DNA from: DASUPK01 sp963848955
Lineage (GTDB): Bacteria; Actinomycetota; Thermoleophilia; Solirubrobacterales; 70-9
Assembly (NCBI GenBank): GCA_963848955.1
Contig: CAWKFQ010000010.1
Span: 186,001 to 250,000 of the forward strand
Length of the DNA stretch: 64,000 nt
Reading direction: 5' to 3'
Positions 34,454 through 43,372 of this stretch are shown here, piece by piece. Numbering within the stretch: position 1 is the stretch's first letter; each line of letters begins with the position of its first letter. The position numbers and the translations under genes were made by a program. Below the pieces are notes generated by a model. The model had not been told where the DNA came from and ran no database searches. It saw nothing but the letters and a program-made list of their open reading frames with translations.

Positions 34454-35215
34454 GTGAGCAATGCCGATCAGACCTACCTGCAGGAGAACCAGCCGGCGGG
34501 AGTGCCGCCTCTCGAGCTGACCGGCGAGCGGACCCTGCCCGACGTCCCGGAGGAGAACTACTGGTACCGCCGCCACGTGGCCGTCTATGAGTGGATCGCG
34601 GAGCGCTGCACCGGCCTGCGGGTGGCGGACCTCGCCTGCGGCGAGGGCTACGGCTCGTACCTGCTCGCTGAGCACGCTGCCGAGGTGGTCGGCGTCGACG
34701 CGAACCCGGAGGCACACGAGCACGCCAGCGCCCGCTACGAGCGCTCCAGCCTCAGCTTCCGGCGTGAGCTCGTCGAGGACTTCGACGAGCCGGTGGACGC
34801 CGTGGTCTTCCTGCAGACGATCGAGCACATCCACGAGCCCGGCCCCCTGCTCGATCGGATCGCCGAGGTCGCCCCGGTCGCCTATATCTCGACCCCGAAC
34901 CGGCTCACGCTGGCGCCCCCGGGCGCGGAGAAGTCCGACAACCCCTGGCACCTGCGCGAGTACGACGAGGGACAGTACCGCGAGCTGCTGGAGCCCCACT
35001 TCAGAAGCGTCGAGCTGCTCGGTCTCTTTCACGCCCGCAAGCTCCGCGCCCACGAGCTCGCCATCCGGCTGGGGTGGGACCGGGTCCATCCGGCGCTCCG
35101 CCTCACCAAGCCGTTCTACGAGCGTTTCATCCCCGCGATTCGCGCCGGCGACTTCCGCCTGCGGGCCGGCGACCTCGATCGCGCGCTCGACTTCCTCGCC
35201 GTCTGCAGACGATGA
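34454..35215 (+). CDS. SAM-dependent methyltransferase in the glucan operon
   Basis: The 253-residue class I methyltransferase has motif I VADLACGEGYGSYLLAEHAA and VVGVDANPEA as the acidic SAM-ribose loop, followed by VDAVVFLQTIEHIHEPG. GTG 34454 is chosen because TAACTT lies seven bases before it and no Shine-Dalgarno site is present. The gene heads a run with the GH57 and GT4 genes. In mycobacteria, methylated polysaccharides are made by clusters of glycosyltransferase, branching-type enzyme and methyltransferase; a similar sugar-methylating role here is a hypothesis. Confidence 0.85.
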   Translation: MSNADQTYLQENQPAGVPPLELTGERTLPDVPEENYWYRRHVAVYEWIAERCTGLRVADLACGEGYGSYLLAEHAAEVVGVDANPEAHEHASARYERSSLSFRRELVEDFDEPVDAVVFLQTIEHIHEPGPLLDRIAEVAPVAYISTPNRLTLAPPGAEKSDNPWHLREYDEGQYRELLEPHFRSVELLGLFHARKLRAHELAIRLGWDRVHPALRLTKPFYERFIPAIRAGDFRLRAGDLDRALDFLAVCRR

Positions 35216-35285
35216 GGATCAGGGTTGCCAGGGCAATCGCGCCCTCGCCCGGCACCCCCGGAAGCGAAGCTGAGGAGGTGGCCGG

Positions 35286-36689
35286 ATGACGGTGGGGGAT
35301 CTCGCCATCGTCCTCCACTCGCACATGCCCTACGTCGAGGGGTTCGGCACCTACCCGTTCGGCGAGGAGTGGCTCTTCGACGCCTTCGCCCGCTCGCACC
35401 TGCCGGTGCTGGACGTCGCCGATCGCCTGACGATGACCGTCACCCCGGTCCTCGCCGACCAGCTCGAGGCCGACGGAGTGCGCGAGAGGATGCTCGCCTT
35501 CCTGCGCCGCCACCGGGTGGATGCCGCGGACCGCGACGTCGCCGATGCCGGTGCCGCCCTGCGCCCGGCGGCCAAAGCCGAAGCCGACCACTACACCAGG
35601 GCGATGCGCCGTCTGAATCGCCTCAGCGGCACTCCACTGCGCGCCTTTCAGGAGGCGCACCGCCGCGGCCGAATCGCGCTGATCCCCTCGGCGGCGACCC
35701 ACGCCGTGCTGCCCAAGCTCGCGACGATCGCCGGTCGGCGGCTGCAGGTCGATGCGGGGCTGCGCTCGCACGAGCGCCGCTTCGGCGAGGCGGACGGGTT
35801 CTGGCTCCCCGAGTGCGCGTATGTCGGGGGTCTCGAGGACGTGTTGGCCGAGCGCGGGATCGCCTTCACCTGCCTGGACCAGAGCGCTCACGAGCGAGGA
35901 ACCGCACCGCTGCGCCCGATCAGCCTGCCCGGCGGGCCGGTGGCGTTCACGATCGACTGGGCGACCGTCCAGCTGGTCTGGTCAGACCAGGGCTACCCCT
36001 CCGATGGCGCCTACCTCGAGTACCACCGGCTCTCCAAGAACGGGATGCGGCTGTGGTCGATCTCTGGGACGCCCTACAGCCCGGCCGCGGCCGCGAAGCG
36101 GGCAGCCGAGCACGCGGCCTCCTTTCTCGCGGCCGTTCGCGACCGGCTCGCGCGCCACCGCGCCGAGACGGACCGCCGCGGCCTCTGCGTGTTCGCAATC
36201 GACACGGAGCTGCTCGGCCACTGGTGGGCGGAGGGCCCGCTCTGGCTGCGCGAGGTGATCAAGGGAGCCGAGCTCGATGGCGTTCGCCTGCTCACGCTCC
36301 CGCAGGCGCTCCGCGCATACGAGCCTGAGGAGCGGCCCGCCCGGGAGGCCAGCTGGGGCGAGGGGAAGAGCCTCGAGACCTGGGACTCCCCCTCCGTCTC
36401 CGATCTGGTCTGGGCCACCCGCCGCAGCGAGCTGGCCCTGCTCAGGGCGCTGGGCCGTCGCACCGTCGAGGGCACGGCCGCCGAGCGCGCCGCCCGGGAA
36501 CTGCTCGCCCTGCAGTCGAGCGACTGGGCCTTCATGGACCATCGCGGACAGGCGGGCGATTACCCCTACTCGCGGGCGACGGCCCATGCGGAGGCCCTGC
36601 TGGAGGCCATACACTCAGGCCGAGCAGTCGATCCGCGCGTCCGAAATCTCGCTCCAGACCTCAGTCTGGCGCCGCTGCTCGAGCCCTGA
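35286..36689 (+). CDS. GH57 family 1,4-alpha-glucan branching enzyme
   Basis: The 467-residue protein begins with the GH57 motif HSHMPYVEGFGTYPFGEEW. The catalytic nucleophile Glu is in WLPECAY (about residue 177) and the acid/base Asp in AIDTELLGHWW (about 305), followed by the C-terminal helical domain with SSDWAFM typical of GH57 branching enzymes. It would introduce alpha-1,6 branches into glycogen or methylglucose polysaccharide. A strong GAGGAGG precedes the ATG, and the stop overlaps the glycosyltransferase start (TGATG), showing coupling. Confidence 0.92.
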   Translation: MTVGDLAIVLHSHMPYVEGFGTYPFGEEWLFDAFARSHLPVLDVADRLTMTVTPVLADQLEADGVRERMLAFLRRHRVDAADRDVADAGAALRPAAKAEADHYTRAMRRLNRLSGTPLRAFQEAHRRGRIALIPSAATHAVLPKLATIAGRRLQVDAGLRSHERRFGEADGFWLPECAYVGGLEDVLAERGIAFTCLDQSAHERGTAPLRPISLPGGPVAFTIDWATVQLVWSDQGYPSDGAYLEYHRLSKNGMRLWSISGTPYSPAAAAKRAAEHAASFLAAVRDRLARHRAETDRRGLCVFAIDTELLGHWWAEGPLWLREVIKGAELDGVRLLTLPQALRAYEPEERPAREASWGEGKSLETWDSPSVSDLVWATRRSELALLRALGRRTVEGTAAERAARELLALQSSDWAFMDHRGQAGDYPYSRATAHAEALLEAIHSGRAVDPRVRNLAPDLSLAPLLEP

Positions 36690-37891
36690 TGAGTCGAATC
36701 CTGATCCTGTCCTGGGAGTACCCCCCTCTGATCGAGGGTGGCCTCGCCCGTGTGGTTCGCAAGCAGGCCGAGGGGCTGGTGGAGCTCGATGCCGAGGTCC
36801 ACGTGCTGACCCGCGGCGGCGAGGAGTCCCCGGCCGAGGAGCTGGTCAACGGCGTCCACGTCTACCGGGTACGCGAGCCCACCCGGCCGGCTGAGCTCAA
36901 CGAGTTCGTGGCCTGGGTCGAGCGCATGAACTCGGACATGCTGGCCGCCGGCGTCGAGCTCGGTGACCGGCTCGACTTCGACATCGTTCACGGCCACGAC
37001 TGGCTCGTCGCGAACGCCTGCGACCACCTCGCGCGCCGCTTCCAATCCCCTCTGGCGACGACCATCCACGCCACCGAGCACGGCCGCCACCAGGGCTGGG
37101 TCGACAAGCACCCACAGTCCTACATCCACGGCGTCGAGCGCTGGATCACCAACCGCTCGGACCGGGTGATGGTCTGCTCGACCTTCATGCGCGAGCAGGT
37201 GGTCGACGTCTTCGGCGTCGATGAGGAGCGGGTCGAGGTCATCCCGAACGGGATCGATCCCGAGGACCTCCAGCCTCACGACGACGACGAGCTCCGGAGG
37301 CTGCGCGCCGAGTTCGCCGAGCCCGACGAATCCCTCGTCCTGCTGGTTGGCCGCCTCGTCTACGAGAAGGGCTTCCAGTTCGCGCTCGAGGCGCTGCCGG
37401 AGATCATCGAGCGCCTGCCGAACACCCGGTTCGTGGTGGCCGGTTCGGGCACGCACGAGCAGGAGCTCCGACGCCAGGCCGAGGAGCTGGGCCTGATGGA
37501 GCACGGGACGTTCGTCGGCTGGATCGGAGACGACGTCCTCCATTCGCTCTACCGGATCGCCGACGTCTGCGTGGTCCCCTCGATCTACGAGCCCTTCGGC
37601 CTGGTTGCGCTGGAGGCGATGGCGTCCAGCTGCCCCTGCATCGTGGCCGACACCGGCGGGCTTCGCGAGGTCGTCCCCCACGACGAGGTCGGGCTGCGCT
37701 TCCGCGCCCGCGATCCCGTCTCCCTCGCGGAGATGACCGTCCGCGTGCTGGACGACGCCAAGCTCTGCCGCCGCCTCACCGCCGAGGCCTTCGAGCACCT
37801 CCGCCGCTTCGACTGGGGCGACGTCGCGGACCGCACCGTGGACATCTATGCGGAGCTGATCGCGAGCGCGGCGCCCGCGCGCGGCGCATGA
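36689..37891 (+). CDS. GT4 family glycosyltransferase, glycogen synthase-like
   Basis: The 400-residue protein shows the GT-B fold: ILSWEYPPLIEGGLARVV at the start, IVHGHDWLVANACDHLA in the first domain, then VVGRLVYEKGFQFALEALPE-like nucleotide-sugar binding and EPFGLVALEAMA, the GT4 EX7E motif. SWEYPPxxxGGL is characteristic of glycogen/maltodextrin synthases. It would elongate the alpha-glucan branched by the GH57 enzyme encoded just upstream. It overlaps the neighbours on both sides by one and four bases. Confidence 0.92.
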   Translation: MSRILILSWEYPPLIEGGLARVVRKQAEGLVELDAEVHVLTRGGEESPAEELVNGVHVYRVREPTRPAELNEFVAWVERMNSDMLAAGVELGDRLDFDIVHGHDWLVANACDHLARRFQSPLATTIHATEHGRHQGWVDKHPQSYIHGVERWITNRSDRVMVCSTFMREQVVDVFGVDEERVEVIPNGIDPEDLQPHDDDELRRLRAEFAEPDESLVLLVGRLVYEKGFQFALEALPEIIERLPNTRFVVAGSGTHEQELRRQAEELGLMEHGTFVGWIGDDVLHSLYRIADVCVVPSIYEPFGLVALEAMASSCPCIVADTGGLREVVPHDEVGLRFRARDPVSLAEMTVRVLDDAKLCRRLTAEAFEHLRRFDWGDVADRTVDIYAELIASAAPARGA

Positions 37892-38137
37892 CGCGGCTGC
37901 CCGAAGGCCGCCGGGAGGTCTACCCCTCCAAGGAGAAAGAGCCCGAGGCGCAGGGCGCCGGACTTCGGCCCCGGCCTCAACGTCAGCGTGCCGATCTCGT
38001 TCGGACTGCCTCTGGTGGTCGTCGGGATCGCGCTGATCGCCGCAGCGGTTGCGTCGGGCGGAGTCGTCTTCTGGGTGACCGGAGCGGTTGCTCTGGCCGC
38101 CGGCGTCATCCTCTTCGCGTCGGGGAAGAGGCTCTAG
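37888..38137 (+). CDS. Small two-helix membrane protein, frameshifted in this sequence
   Basis: ATG 37888 overlaps the stop of the glycosyltransferase. After a basic/acidic N-terminus (MTRLPEGRREVYPSKEKEPE), one extra G at 37960-37961 shifts the frame. The repaired protein continues ADFGPGLNVSVPISFGLPLV and two hydrophobic helices, ending FASGKRL at 38137, about 82 residues. Function unknown. The natural-looking end, four bases into the convergent gene's stop, supports the repair. Confidence 0.65.
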
Positions 38138-38772
38138 CTCTCAGCGCTTCTTCTTGCGCTTCTTGCTTCTTTGCAGGACTTCTTCTTGTGCTTCTTCTTG
38201 GCCTCGGCGGCCCGGCGCTTGTGCTTCTTCTTGGCCTTCTTGCACTTCGTCGCCGCGTTCTGTCCGCATCCGCCTTGGACGGTGGCCGAGGAGTCGACCG
38301 CCGTGGTGGCCCCGTTGTAGCCGGTGAAGTCCGCGTGGAAGAGCGGCGGAGGCGGCACGCAGAGGTTGCGGCTCGCGATCAGCAGACCCGGGGCGGAGGG
38401 GAAGGTGAGCGCGAAGTGGGCGATCGGGATGTCGGGCAGCCCATCGAAGACCACCACCTTGTCGAGGCCCAGCGAGCCCCGGAGCAGCAGATGGAGCTGG
38501 CCCTGGAGATCGAGGCCGATGTCGGGGGTGGCCCCCGTCTCGACGAAGACGACATTCCCGGCGAGCGGCTGGCTGAGCAGAGGGGAGGCCGCGACCGCCG
38601 ACCCCACGACCGAGTTCGGCGGACAGTTGCTCGCCTCGAAGTCAGCGCGCGAGCAGCGGTTGCCGAGCAGCTGCACGTCGGGGTTCAGGTCCGGCGGGAT
38701 GACGACCCTTGCCTGCACGAGTCCCGCCTCGTCGAGGTCCTGGTCGATCGAGGTCGTCACGCTCGTCTTCAT
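38134..38772 (-). CDS. Surface-protein C-terminal module with Lys-rich tail, probably N-terminally truncated
   Basis: The 212-residue product has no signal peptide. Its body (RCSRADFEASNCPPNSVVGSA, then FHADFTGYNGATT) has paired Cys and beta-rich segments of the kind found near the C-terminus of long secreted actinobacterial proteins. The tail is a run of Lys/Arg/His repeats (KKHKRRAAEAKKKHKKK) that could bind acidic wall polymers. A secreted module without export signal suggests loss of the 5' part, or a missing start because of an indel. It follows the acetyltransferase gene by 24 bases. Confidence 0.6.
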   Translation of the reverse strand: MKTSVTTSIDQDLDEAGLVQARVVIPPDLNPDVQLLGNRCSRADFEASNCPPNSVVGSAVAASPLLSQPLAGNVVFVETGATPDIGLDLQGQLHLLLRGSLGLDKVVVFDGLPDIPIAHFALTFPSAPGLLIASRNLCVPPPPLFHADFTGYNGATTAVDSSATVQGGCGQNAATKCKKAKKKHKRRAAEAKKKHKKKSCKEARSARRSAES

Positions 38773-38796
38773 CGAGGTGTTGGCCCCTCCGACAGG

Positions 38797-39447
38797 TCAG
38801 CGATTTTGGGGAGGCAGCTGGTCCTCGGCCGTGGGCTCGACCGGGTCGGGCCAGCTCATTTCCTGCGGCGCATCGCGCATTCGGATCACCTTCGCCGGCA
38901 CGCCTCCGACCACCGCGTTCGCGAGGACGTTGCGGGTGACCACGGAGTTGGTGCCGACGATCGCGTTGTCCCCGACCTGCACGCCGCGCAGGATGCAGGC
39001 GCCGTAGCCGACCCAGACGTTGGAGCCGACCACGCACTCGCGCGTATAGATGCCCTGCACCCTGATCGGGCGCTCGACCTCGACCACCCCGTGATCGAAG
39101 TCGATGAACATCGCCCGGTCGGCGATCACGCACTGCTCGCCGATCCGGACGCGCTTGTAGGCCGAGATCGTGCACTCCTGGCCCATGACCGTCTTCGGGC
39201 CGATCTCGACGACGCCCTCGTGGCAGCGGATCTTGGTGCCGTCCCCGATCCAGGAGAAGCGCCCGAAGCGGATCTCGGCGCCCTTGGCGATCTGAAGCTG
39301 CAGTCCCCTGCCGAAGAAGACGGGTCCGTCTGTCTCCCAGCGCCAGCCCGCCGGGGTCAGGAACCGCCGCCATAGATACCGCCAGAGCAGGCGGCCGTAA
39401 CGCCAGTTGAGCATCCCGTTGCGGCGGTAGAAGCGGAGGGCGCGCAC
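38797..39447 (-). CDS. Left-handed beta-helix acyltransferase (hexapeptide repeat)
   Basis: The 216-residue protein is built of hexapeptide repeats (IGDGTKI, IGPKTVMGQECTI, IGEQCVIADRAMF, VGSNVWVGYGACILRGVQVG) with the C-terminal VVGGVPAKVIRM typical of maltose/galactoside O-acetyltransferases and serine acetyltransferase relatives. It probably acetylates a sugar at the cell surface or in nodulation-like glycans. The GTG start has TAGACT eight bases upstream and no Shine-Dalgarno site, so a leaderless mRNA is likely. It is divergent from meaB. Confidence 0.87.
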   Translation of the reverse strand: MRALRFYRRNGMLNWRYGRLLWRYLWRRFLTPAGWRWETDGPVFFGRGLQLQIAKGAEIRFGRFSWIGDGTKIRCHEGVVEIGPKTVMGQECTISAYKRVRIGEQCVIADRAMFIDFDHGVVEVERPIRVQGIYTRECVVGSNVWVGYGACILRGVQVGDNAIVGTNSVVTRNVLANAVVGGVPAKVIRMRDAPQEMSWPDPVEPTAEDQLPPQNR

Positions 39448-39455
39448 GGGCGGGG

Positions 39456-39481
39456 AGTCTAGGTTCGCCCGGACCTAGACT
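39456..39481. promoter_or_regulatory. Back-to-back TAGACT boxes of the divergent acetyltransferase and meaB
   Basis: On the minus strand TAGACT (39461 to 39456) lies eight bases before the GTG at 39447. On the plus strand TAGACT (39476-39481) lies seven bases before the GTG at 39489. The two boxes are 14 bases apart, so the promoters overlap and polymerases probably exclude each other. Confidence 0.65.
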
Positions 39482-39488
39482 GCCGCGA

Positions 39489-40494
39489 GTGGCGCAGAAG
39501 ACCGAGCAGAGCCTCGCCGAGCGCCTGATCGCCGGCGACAAGCGGGCGCTCGCGCGCGGCATCACCCTGATCGAGAACGACGATCCAGCCGGCTGGGAGC
39601 TGGTTCGCGAGGTCTTCCCGCGCACGGGACGCGCGCGAATCGTCGGTCTCACCGGGCCGCCCGGGGTGGGGAAGAGCACGCTGATCGGCGCCCTTACTGC
39701 CGAGATGCGAAAGGCCGACCGCGAGGTCGCCGTGCTCTCGATCGACCCGTCGAGCCCGTTCACCCGCGGCGCCCTGCTCGGCGACCGGATCCGCCTCTCG
39801 GATCACTTCCTGGACGCCGGCGTCTTCATCCGCTCGATGGCCAGCCGCGGCGCCCTCGGCGGCCTCTCGGAGGCGACGCTGCAGGCCGCTCTGCTGATGG
39901 ACGCCTCGGGCAAGGACGACGTCTTCATCGAGACCGTCGGCGTCGGCCAGGCCGAGATCGACATCGTCGACCACGGCGACACGATCGTTCTGGTGCTGAT
40001 GCCCGGGTCGGGCGACTCCATCCAGGCTCTGAAGGCCGGCGTGATGGAGATCCCGGACATCATCGTGGTCAACAAGTCCGACCACCCGATGACCGACACG
40101 ATGATCCGCGAGATCCGCGGCGTGCTCTCGCTCGGCCCCTCGACCTCCTGGCGGGTGCCGATCGTGAAGACCGAGGCGGCCAAGGGGGAGGGGGTGGCGG
40201 AGCTCGCCGAGAAGATCTCCGAGCACCGAGAGCACATCGAGGCGGAGGGGACGCTCGACGAGCGCCGAGCGAGGAACCTGCGCAACGAGGTGCTCGAGCT
40301 GGCCGCGGCTCGGATGCGCCGGCGACTGGAGGCGGCGGTCGCGGACGACACCTCGATCCGCGAGCTGCTCGACCGGGTGGTCAAGCGCGAGCTCGATCCA
40401 GCGAGCGCCGCCAAGGAGCTGCTCGACGCGAGGATGGCTGAGACCCGGACGGCCTGGAGAGCTCGACTCGATGTCGGCGGAGGTCCCGGACTAG
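39489..40494 (+). CDS. meaB: Methylmalonyl-CoA mutase-associated GTPase MeaB, frameshifted at the 3' end
   Basis: The protein is a G3E-type P-loop GTPase with Walker A GPPGVGKSTLIGAL, VAVLSIDPSSPFTRGALLGDR and the family segment DVFIETVGVGQAEIDIVDHGD, then NKSD for guanine binding. MeaB protects and reloads B12 in methylmalonyl-CoA mutase (48989-51430 here). As read the frame runs into the next gene to 40580. Removing one A at about 40458 gives the ending WELDSMSAEVPD and a stop at 40494, two bases from the convergent gene and a normal 334 residues. Confidence 0.92.
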
Positions 40495-40495
40495 C

Positions 40496-41643
40496 TCAGC
40501 AGCCCAGCTGGCGCGCGATCACCATCTGCTGCACCTCGTCGGTGCCCTCGCCGATGGTGAGGATCTTGGCGTCGCGGTAGAAGCGGCAGACCGGGTACTC
40601 CTCGATGTAGCCGTAGCCGCCGTGGATCTGGACCGCCTCCTCGGTGGCGCGCACCGCGAGCCGCCCGGTGATCAGCTTCGCCTGGGCCGCGGTCAGGGTG
40701 AACGGCTCCCCTCGGTCCTTGAGCACGGCCGCGCGGTAGACGAGCAGGCGCGCGGCCTCGATCTGGGCCGAGATGTCCGCGATCTTGGCCTGGATCGCCT
40801 GGAAGTGCGAGATCGGCTGGCCGAAGGCGCGGCGCTCCTTCGCATATGAGATCGCCTCGTCGAGCGCGCCCTGCGCGAGGCCCACGCCCATCGCGGCGAC
40901 GCCGATGCGGCCGCCGTCGAGGATCTGGAGGAACTGCTTGAAGCCCTCGCCGCGGCGCCCGAGCAGGTTGCTCCTCCGGGACACGGCAGTCGTCGAAGCT
41001 GAGCGGCCGGGTGTCCGAGGCGTTCCAGCCCATCTTCCGGTAGGGCTCGCCGGCCTCATAACCCGGGCGTCCCGTTCGGGACGATGATGTTCGAGATCTC
41101 CTTGGTCCCGTTGCTCTGACCGGTGACCGCGGTGATCGTCACGCAGCCCGAGATCTCCGTCCCGGAGTTGGTGATGAACTGCTTCGCGCCGTTCACCACC
41201 CACTCGCCGCCCTCGAGCGCCGCCCGGGTCTGGGTGTTGCCGGCATCGGAGCCTGCCTCTGGCTCGGTCAGGCCGAACGCGGCCAGCTTCTGCCCGCTGC
41301 AGAGCTGCGGCAGCCAGTCGTCCTTCTGCTCGTCGGTGCCCCAGAGGTGGATCGGCATCGTCCCGAGCGACGTGTGGGCCGCCATCGTGATCGCGACCGA
41401 GGAGTCGACCCGGGTGAGCTCCTCGACCGCCAGCGCGTAGGTCAGGGTGTCGGCGCCGCCCCCGCCGTACTCCTCGGGGAAGGGGATGCCCATCAGCCCG
41501 AGCTCGCCCATCTTCGCGACCAGCTCGTAGGGGAAGGACTTCGTCCGGTCGAGCTCCTCGGCAACCGGCGCGACCTCCTGACGTGCGAAGTCGCGGACAG
41601 TGTCGCGCAGCAGCCGCTGCTCGTCGGTCAGCTCGAAGTCCAC
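40496..41643 (-). CDS. Acyl-CoA dehydrogenase, broken by two one-base insertions
   Basis: The three frame segments together give an intact 381-residue flavoprotein. The N-terminal MDFELTDEQRLLRDTVRDFA, the FAD region FGLTEPEAGSDA, the middle MGWNASDTRPLSFDDCRVP and the C-terminal IHGGYGYIEEYPVCRFYRDA with catalytic Glu in GEGTDEVQ are all canonical. One extra T near 41059 and one extra base near 40970 shift the frame. It would oxidise short or branched acyl-CoA and pass electrons to EtfBA (53489-55249). The substrate chain length cannot be read with confidence. Confidence 0.9.
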
Positions 41644-41668
41644 GGGGCGGGGAGTCTAGGAAGCCGGG

Positions 41669-42154
41669 CTACGCCGCGGCTTTGAGCGACTTCTGGGCCG
41701 CCTTCATCCCGGGACCCTCGATCGCGCGAGCGTCGCGCACATCCAGCTTCTTGCCGCACTTGGTGCAGATGCGCCGGTCGTCGATCTCGCCGCCGCACTC
41801 GCCCTTGTGAACCACGATCGAGGGGCGCCCCTCGGGCTGCTGCTCGTACTTGTCGCCCCACCGCATCAGGCCGATCATCACCGGCCAGAGGTCGAGCCCC
41901 TTCTCGGTGAGGAAGTACTCGTAGCGCTCGGGGCGCTCGCTGTAGGGGCGGCGCTCCAGGATGCCCTCGTCCACCATCCTCTGCAGCCGGGAGGTGAGGA
42001 CGTTCCGGGCCACGCCGAGCGAGCGCTGCATCTCGGAGAACTTGCGACGGCCGTGGAAGATCTCCCGCACGACGAGCAGCGTCCAGCGCTCACCGACCAG
42101 CTCGAGGCTGCGTGCGATGGAGCAGATCTGTCCGTCGTACTCGTTGCCCAGCAC
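41669..42154 (-). CDS. HxlR family regulator with C-terminal zinc-ribbon-like tail
   Basis: The 161-residue protein from GTG 42154 has the HxlR start QICSIARSLELVGERWTLLVV, recognition helix VARNVLTSRLQRMVDEGILER and wing. An extra C-terminal 50 residues carry CGGEI followed by ICTKC, resembling half of a zinc ribbon. Such tails occur in a subset of actinobacterial HxlR proteins. Two palindromes in the shared promoter (42177-42233) suggest autoregulation and control of the divergent gene at 42254. Upstream in-frame codons exist, but the start at 42154 fits the family. Confidence 0.85.
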   Translation of the reverse strand: MLGNEYDGQICSIARSLELVGERWTLLVVREIFHGRRKFSEMQRSLGVARNVLTSRLQRMVDEGILERRPYSERPERYEYFLTEKGLDLWPVMIGLMRWGDKYEQQPEGRPSIVVHKGECGGEIDDRRICTKCGKKLDVRDARAIEGPGMKAAQKSLKAAA

Positions 42155-42176
42155 GTGTGTGATCTTCGCACACTCG

Positions 42177-42233
42177 GTTGCATCACGCAACTCACGCTGG
42201 TAGGGTCGCGGCAAGTGGTTGCGTGAAGCAACC
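42177..42233. promoter_or_regulatory. Divergent promoter with two GTTGC-N5-GCAAC operators
   Basis: Operator 1 is GTTGC-ATCAC-GCAAC (42177-42191), and operator 2 is GGTTGC-GTGAA-GCAACC (42217-42233). Their centres are 41 bases apart, about four helical turns. TTGCAT (42178-42183) and TAGGGT (42201-42206) with a 17-base spacer form a promoter for the rightward gene, so operator 1 covers its -35 box. This is a convincing target for the adjacent HxlR protein. Confidence 0.75.
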
Positions 42234-42253
42234 CACCCAGCAAGGAGTCCGAC

Positions 42254-42397
42254 ATGAGAGCACTCCGATTTGAATTCCATCCCGAGCAGGTCCGGATCAG
42301 CTCCGAGGAGATTCTCGCCGACCTCCGCTACCCGGCCCGAGAGAGTCGCGACGACGGCGGGCGCAAGCGCGCCCGTCGCCGCCGGGGACGGCGTTGA
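42254..42397 (+). CDS. Small basic protein under HxlR-type control, unknown
   Basis: The frame of 47 codons has AAGGAG six bases before its ATG and lies directly after the operator region, so it is likely translated. The product starts MRALRFEFHPEQVRISSEEI and ends in an Arg-rich tail. I do not recognise it. The tail could be out of frame because of an indel, as elsewhere in this window, in which case the gene would be longer. It precedes the thioesterase gene. Confidence 0.5.
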   Translation: MRALRFEFHPEQVRISSEEILADLRYPARESRDDGGRKRARRRRGRR

Positions 42398-42517
42398 GCC
42401 GTCGATGCGCGAGCTCGCGACGCCGCCGACGCGTTCGCGGAAAGCTCGCCGGAGACGACCCGCAGGCGGGAGATCGTCTGGCAGGACCCGGTCCCCACGG
42501 CCGCCGCGGGCGCGCGG

Positions 42518-42943
42518 ATGAGGGGGCTCGACTACGTTCGTGCGGTCCAATCCGGTGAGCTTCCGCCACCGCCGATCGCCGTGGTCATGAACTACCGGAT
42601 CGCCGAGGTGGAGGAGGGAAGGGCGGTGTTCATCGGCGGGCCCGGGGAGGAGCACTACAACCCGATCGGGGTCGTCCACGGCGGCTACGCCTCGACGATC
42701 CTGGACTCGGCCCTCGGCTGCGCCGTGCACACGACCTGTGCCGAGGGCGAGGGCTACACGAGCCAGACGCTCGAGGTGAAGTACATCCGGCCCATCACCC
42801 GCGACACCGGCGCCGTCCGGGCCGAGGCCGAGGTGATCCACCGCGGCCGCAAGACCGCCACCTCCGAGGCGCGGCTCACCTCGCTCGAGACGGGCAAGCT
42901 GCTGGCGACGGGCACCAGCACCTGTCTGATCCTCGAAGACTGA
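42518..42943 (+). CDS. PaaI-type hotdog thioesterase
   Basis: The 141-residue protein has the hotdog fold signature EEHYNPIGVVHGGYASTILDSALGCA, with VVHGG as the active-site loop, then LEVKYIRPITRDTG and TATSEARL. PaaI-type enzymes hydrolyse aryl- or acyl-CoA thioesters. ATG 42518 is the only in-frame start. However, the upstream frame reads REIVWQDPVPTAAAGARM, which resembles the N-terminus of homologues, so the true start may be near 42405 with one missing base in between. Confidence 0.85.
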   Translation: MRGLDYVRAVQSGELPPPPIAVVMNYRIAEVEEGRAVFIGGPGEEHYNPIGVVHGGYASTILDSALGCAVHTTCAEGEGYTSQTLEVKYIRPITRDTGAVRAEAEVIHRGRKTATSEARLTSLETGKLLATGTSTCLILED

Positions 42944-42976
42944 CAGCCGACGGCTGGCGTACTAGCTTTTGAGGAG

Positions 42977-43372
42977 ATGTCCGACACGGAAACCAAGGAC
43001 GCCGTCGTCGCCTCCTACGAAGCGCTCAACGAGGGCGACATCGACTCCGCGATGGAGGCGCTGGCCGAGAACGCGGAGTGGCACGAGAGCGATGTCCTTC
43101 CCGACACGGGGGTCTATCGGGGTAGGGACGAGATCCGCGCCTTCTTGACCGAGTTTCTCGCCTCCTGGGAGCGCTTCCACCAGACCGTGGATGAAGTGAG
43201 GGAGAAGGACGATCGCCTGCTGGTGCTGATCCACCTGGAGGCGACGGGGCGCGGCTCGGCTGCGGACGTCGATGCCCGCTACGCGCATCTCTGGACCGTC
43301 TCGGACGGCAAGGGGGTCCGGGTGGACGCGTTCTACGACCGCGACGACGCGGTCGCCGCACTCAACCCGTAG
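42977..43372 (+). CDS. SnoaL-like (NTF2 fold) protein
   Basis: The 131-residue protein has the NTF2-like pattern of a helix (DAVVASYEALNEGDIDSAMEAL) and a curved sheet with ENAEWHESDVLPDTGVYRGRDEIRAFLTE. These are small ketosteroid isomerase-like or polyketide-cyclase-like proteins with diverse roles, and I assign none. TAGCTT lies eight bases before the ATG, and GAGGAG lies within those eight bases, so leaderless and Shine-Dalgarno starts are both possible. Its 3' end overlaps the convergent membrane protein gene by 40 bases. Confidence 0.82.
   Translation: MSDTETKDAVVASYEALNEGDIDSAMEALAENAEWHESDVLPDTGVYRGRDEIRAFLTEFLASWERFHQTVDEVREKDDRLLVLIHLEATGRGSAADVDARYAHLWTVSDGKGVRVDAFYDRDDAVAALNP

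Noticed and set aside
40494..40580. C-terminal extension of MeaB into the acyl-CoA dehydrogenase gene
   Set aside because: It would be an 86-base overlap with unrelated sequence; a one-base correction gives a natural end at 40494.
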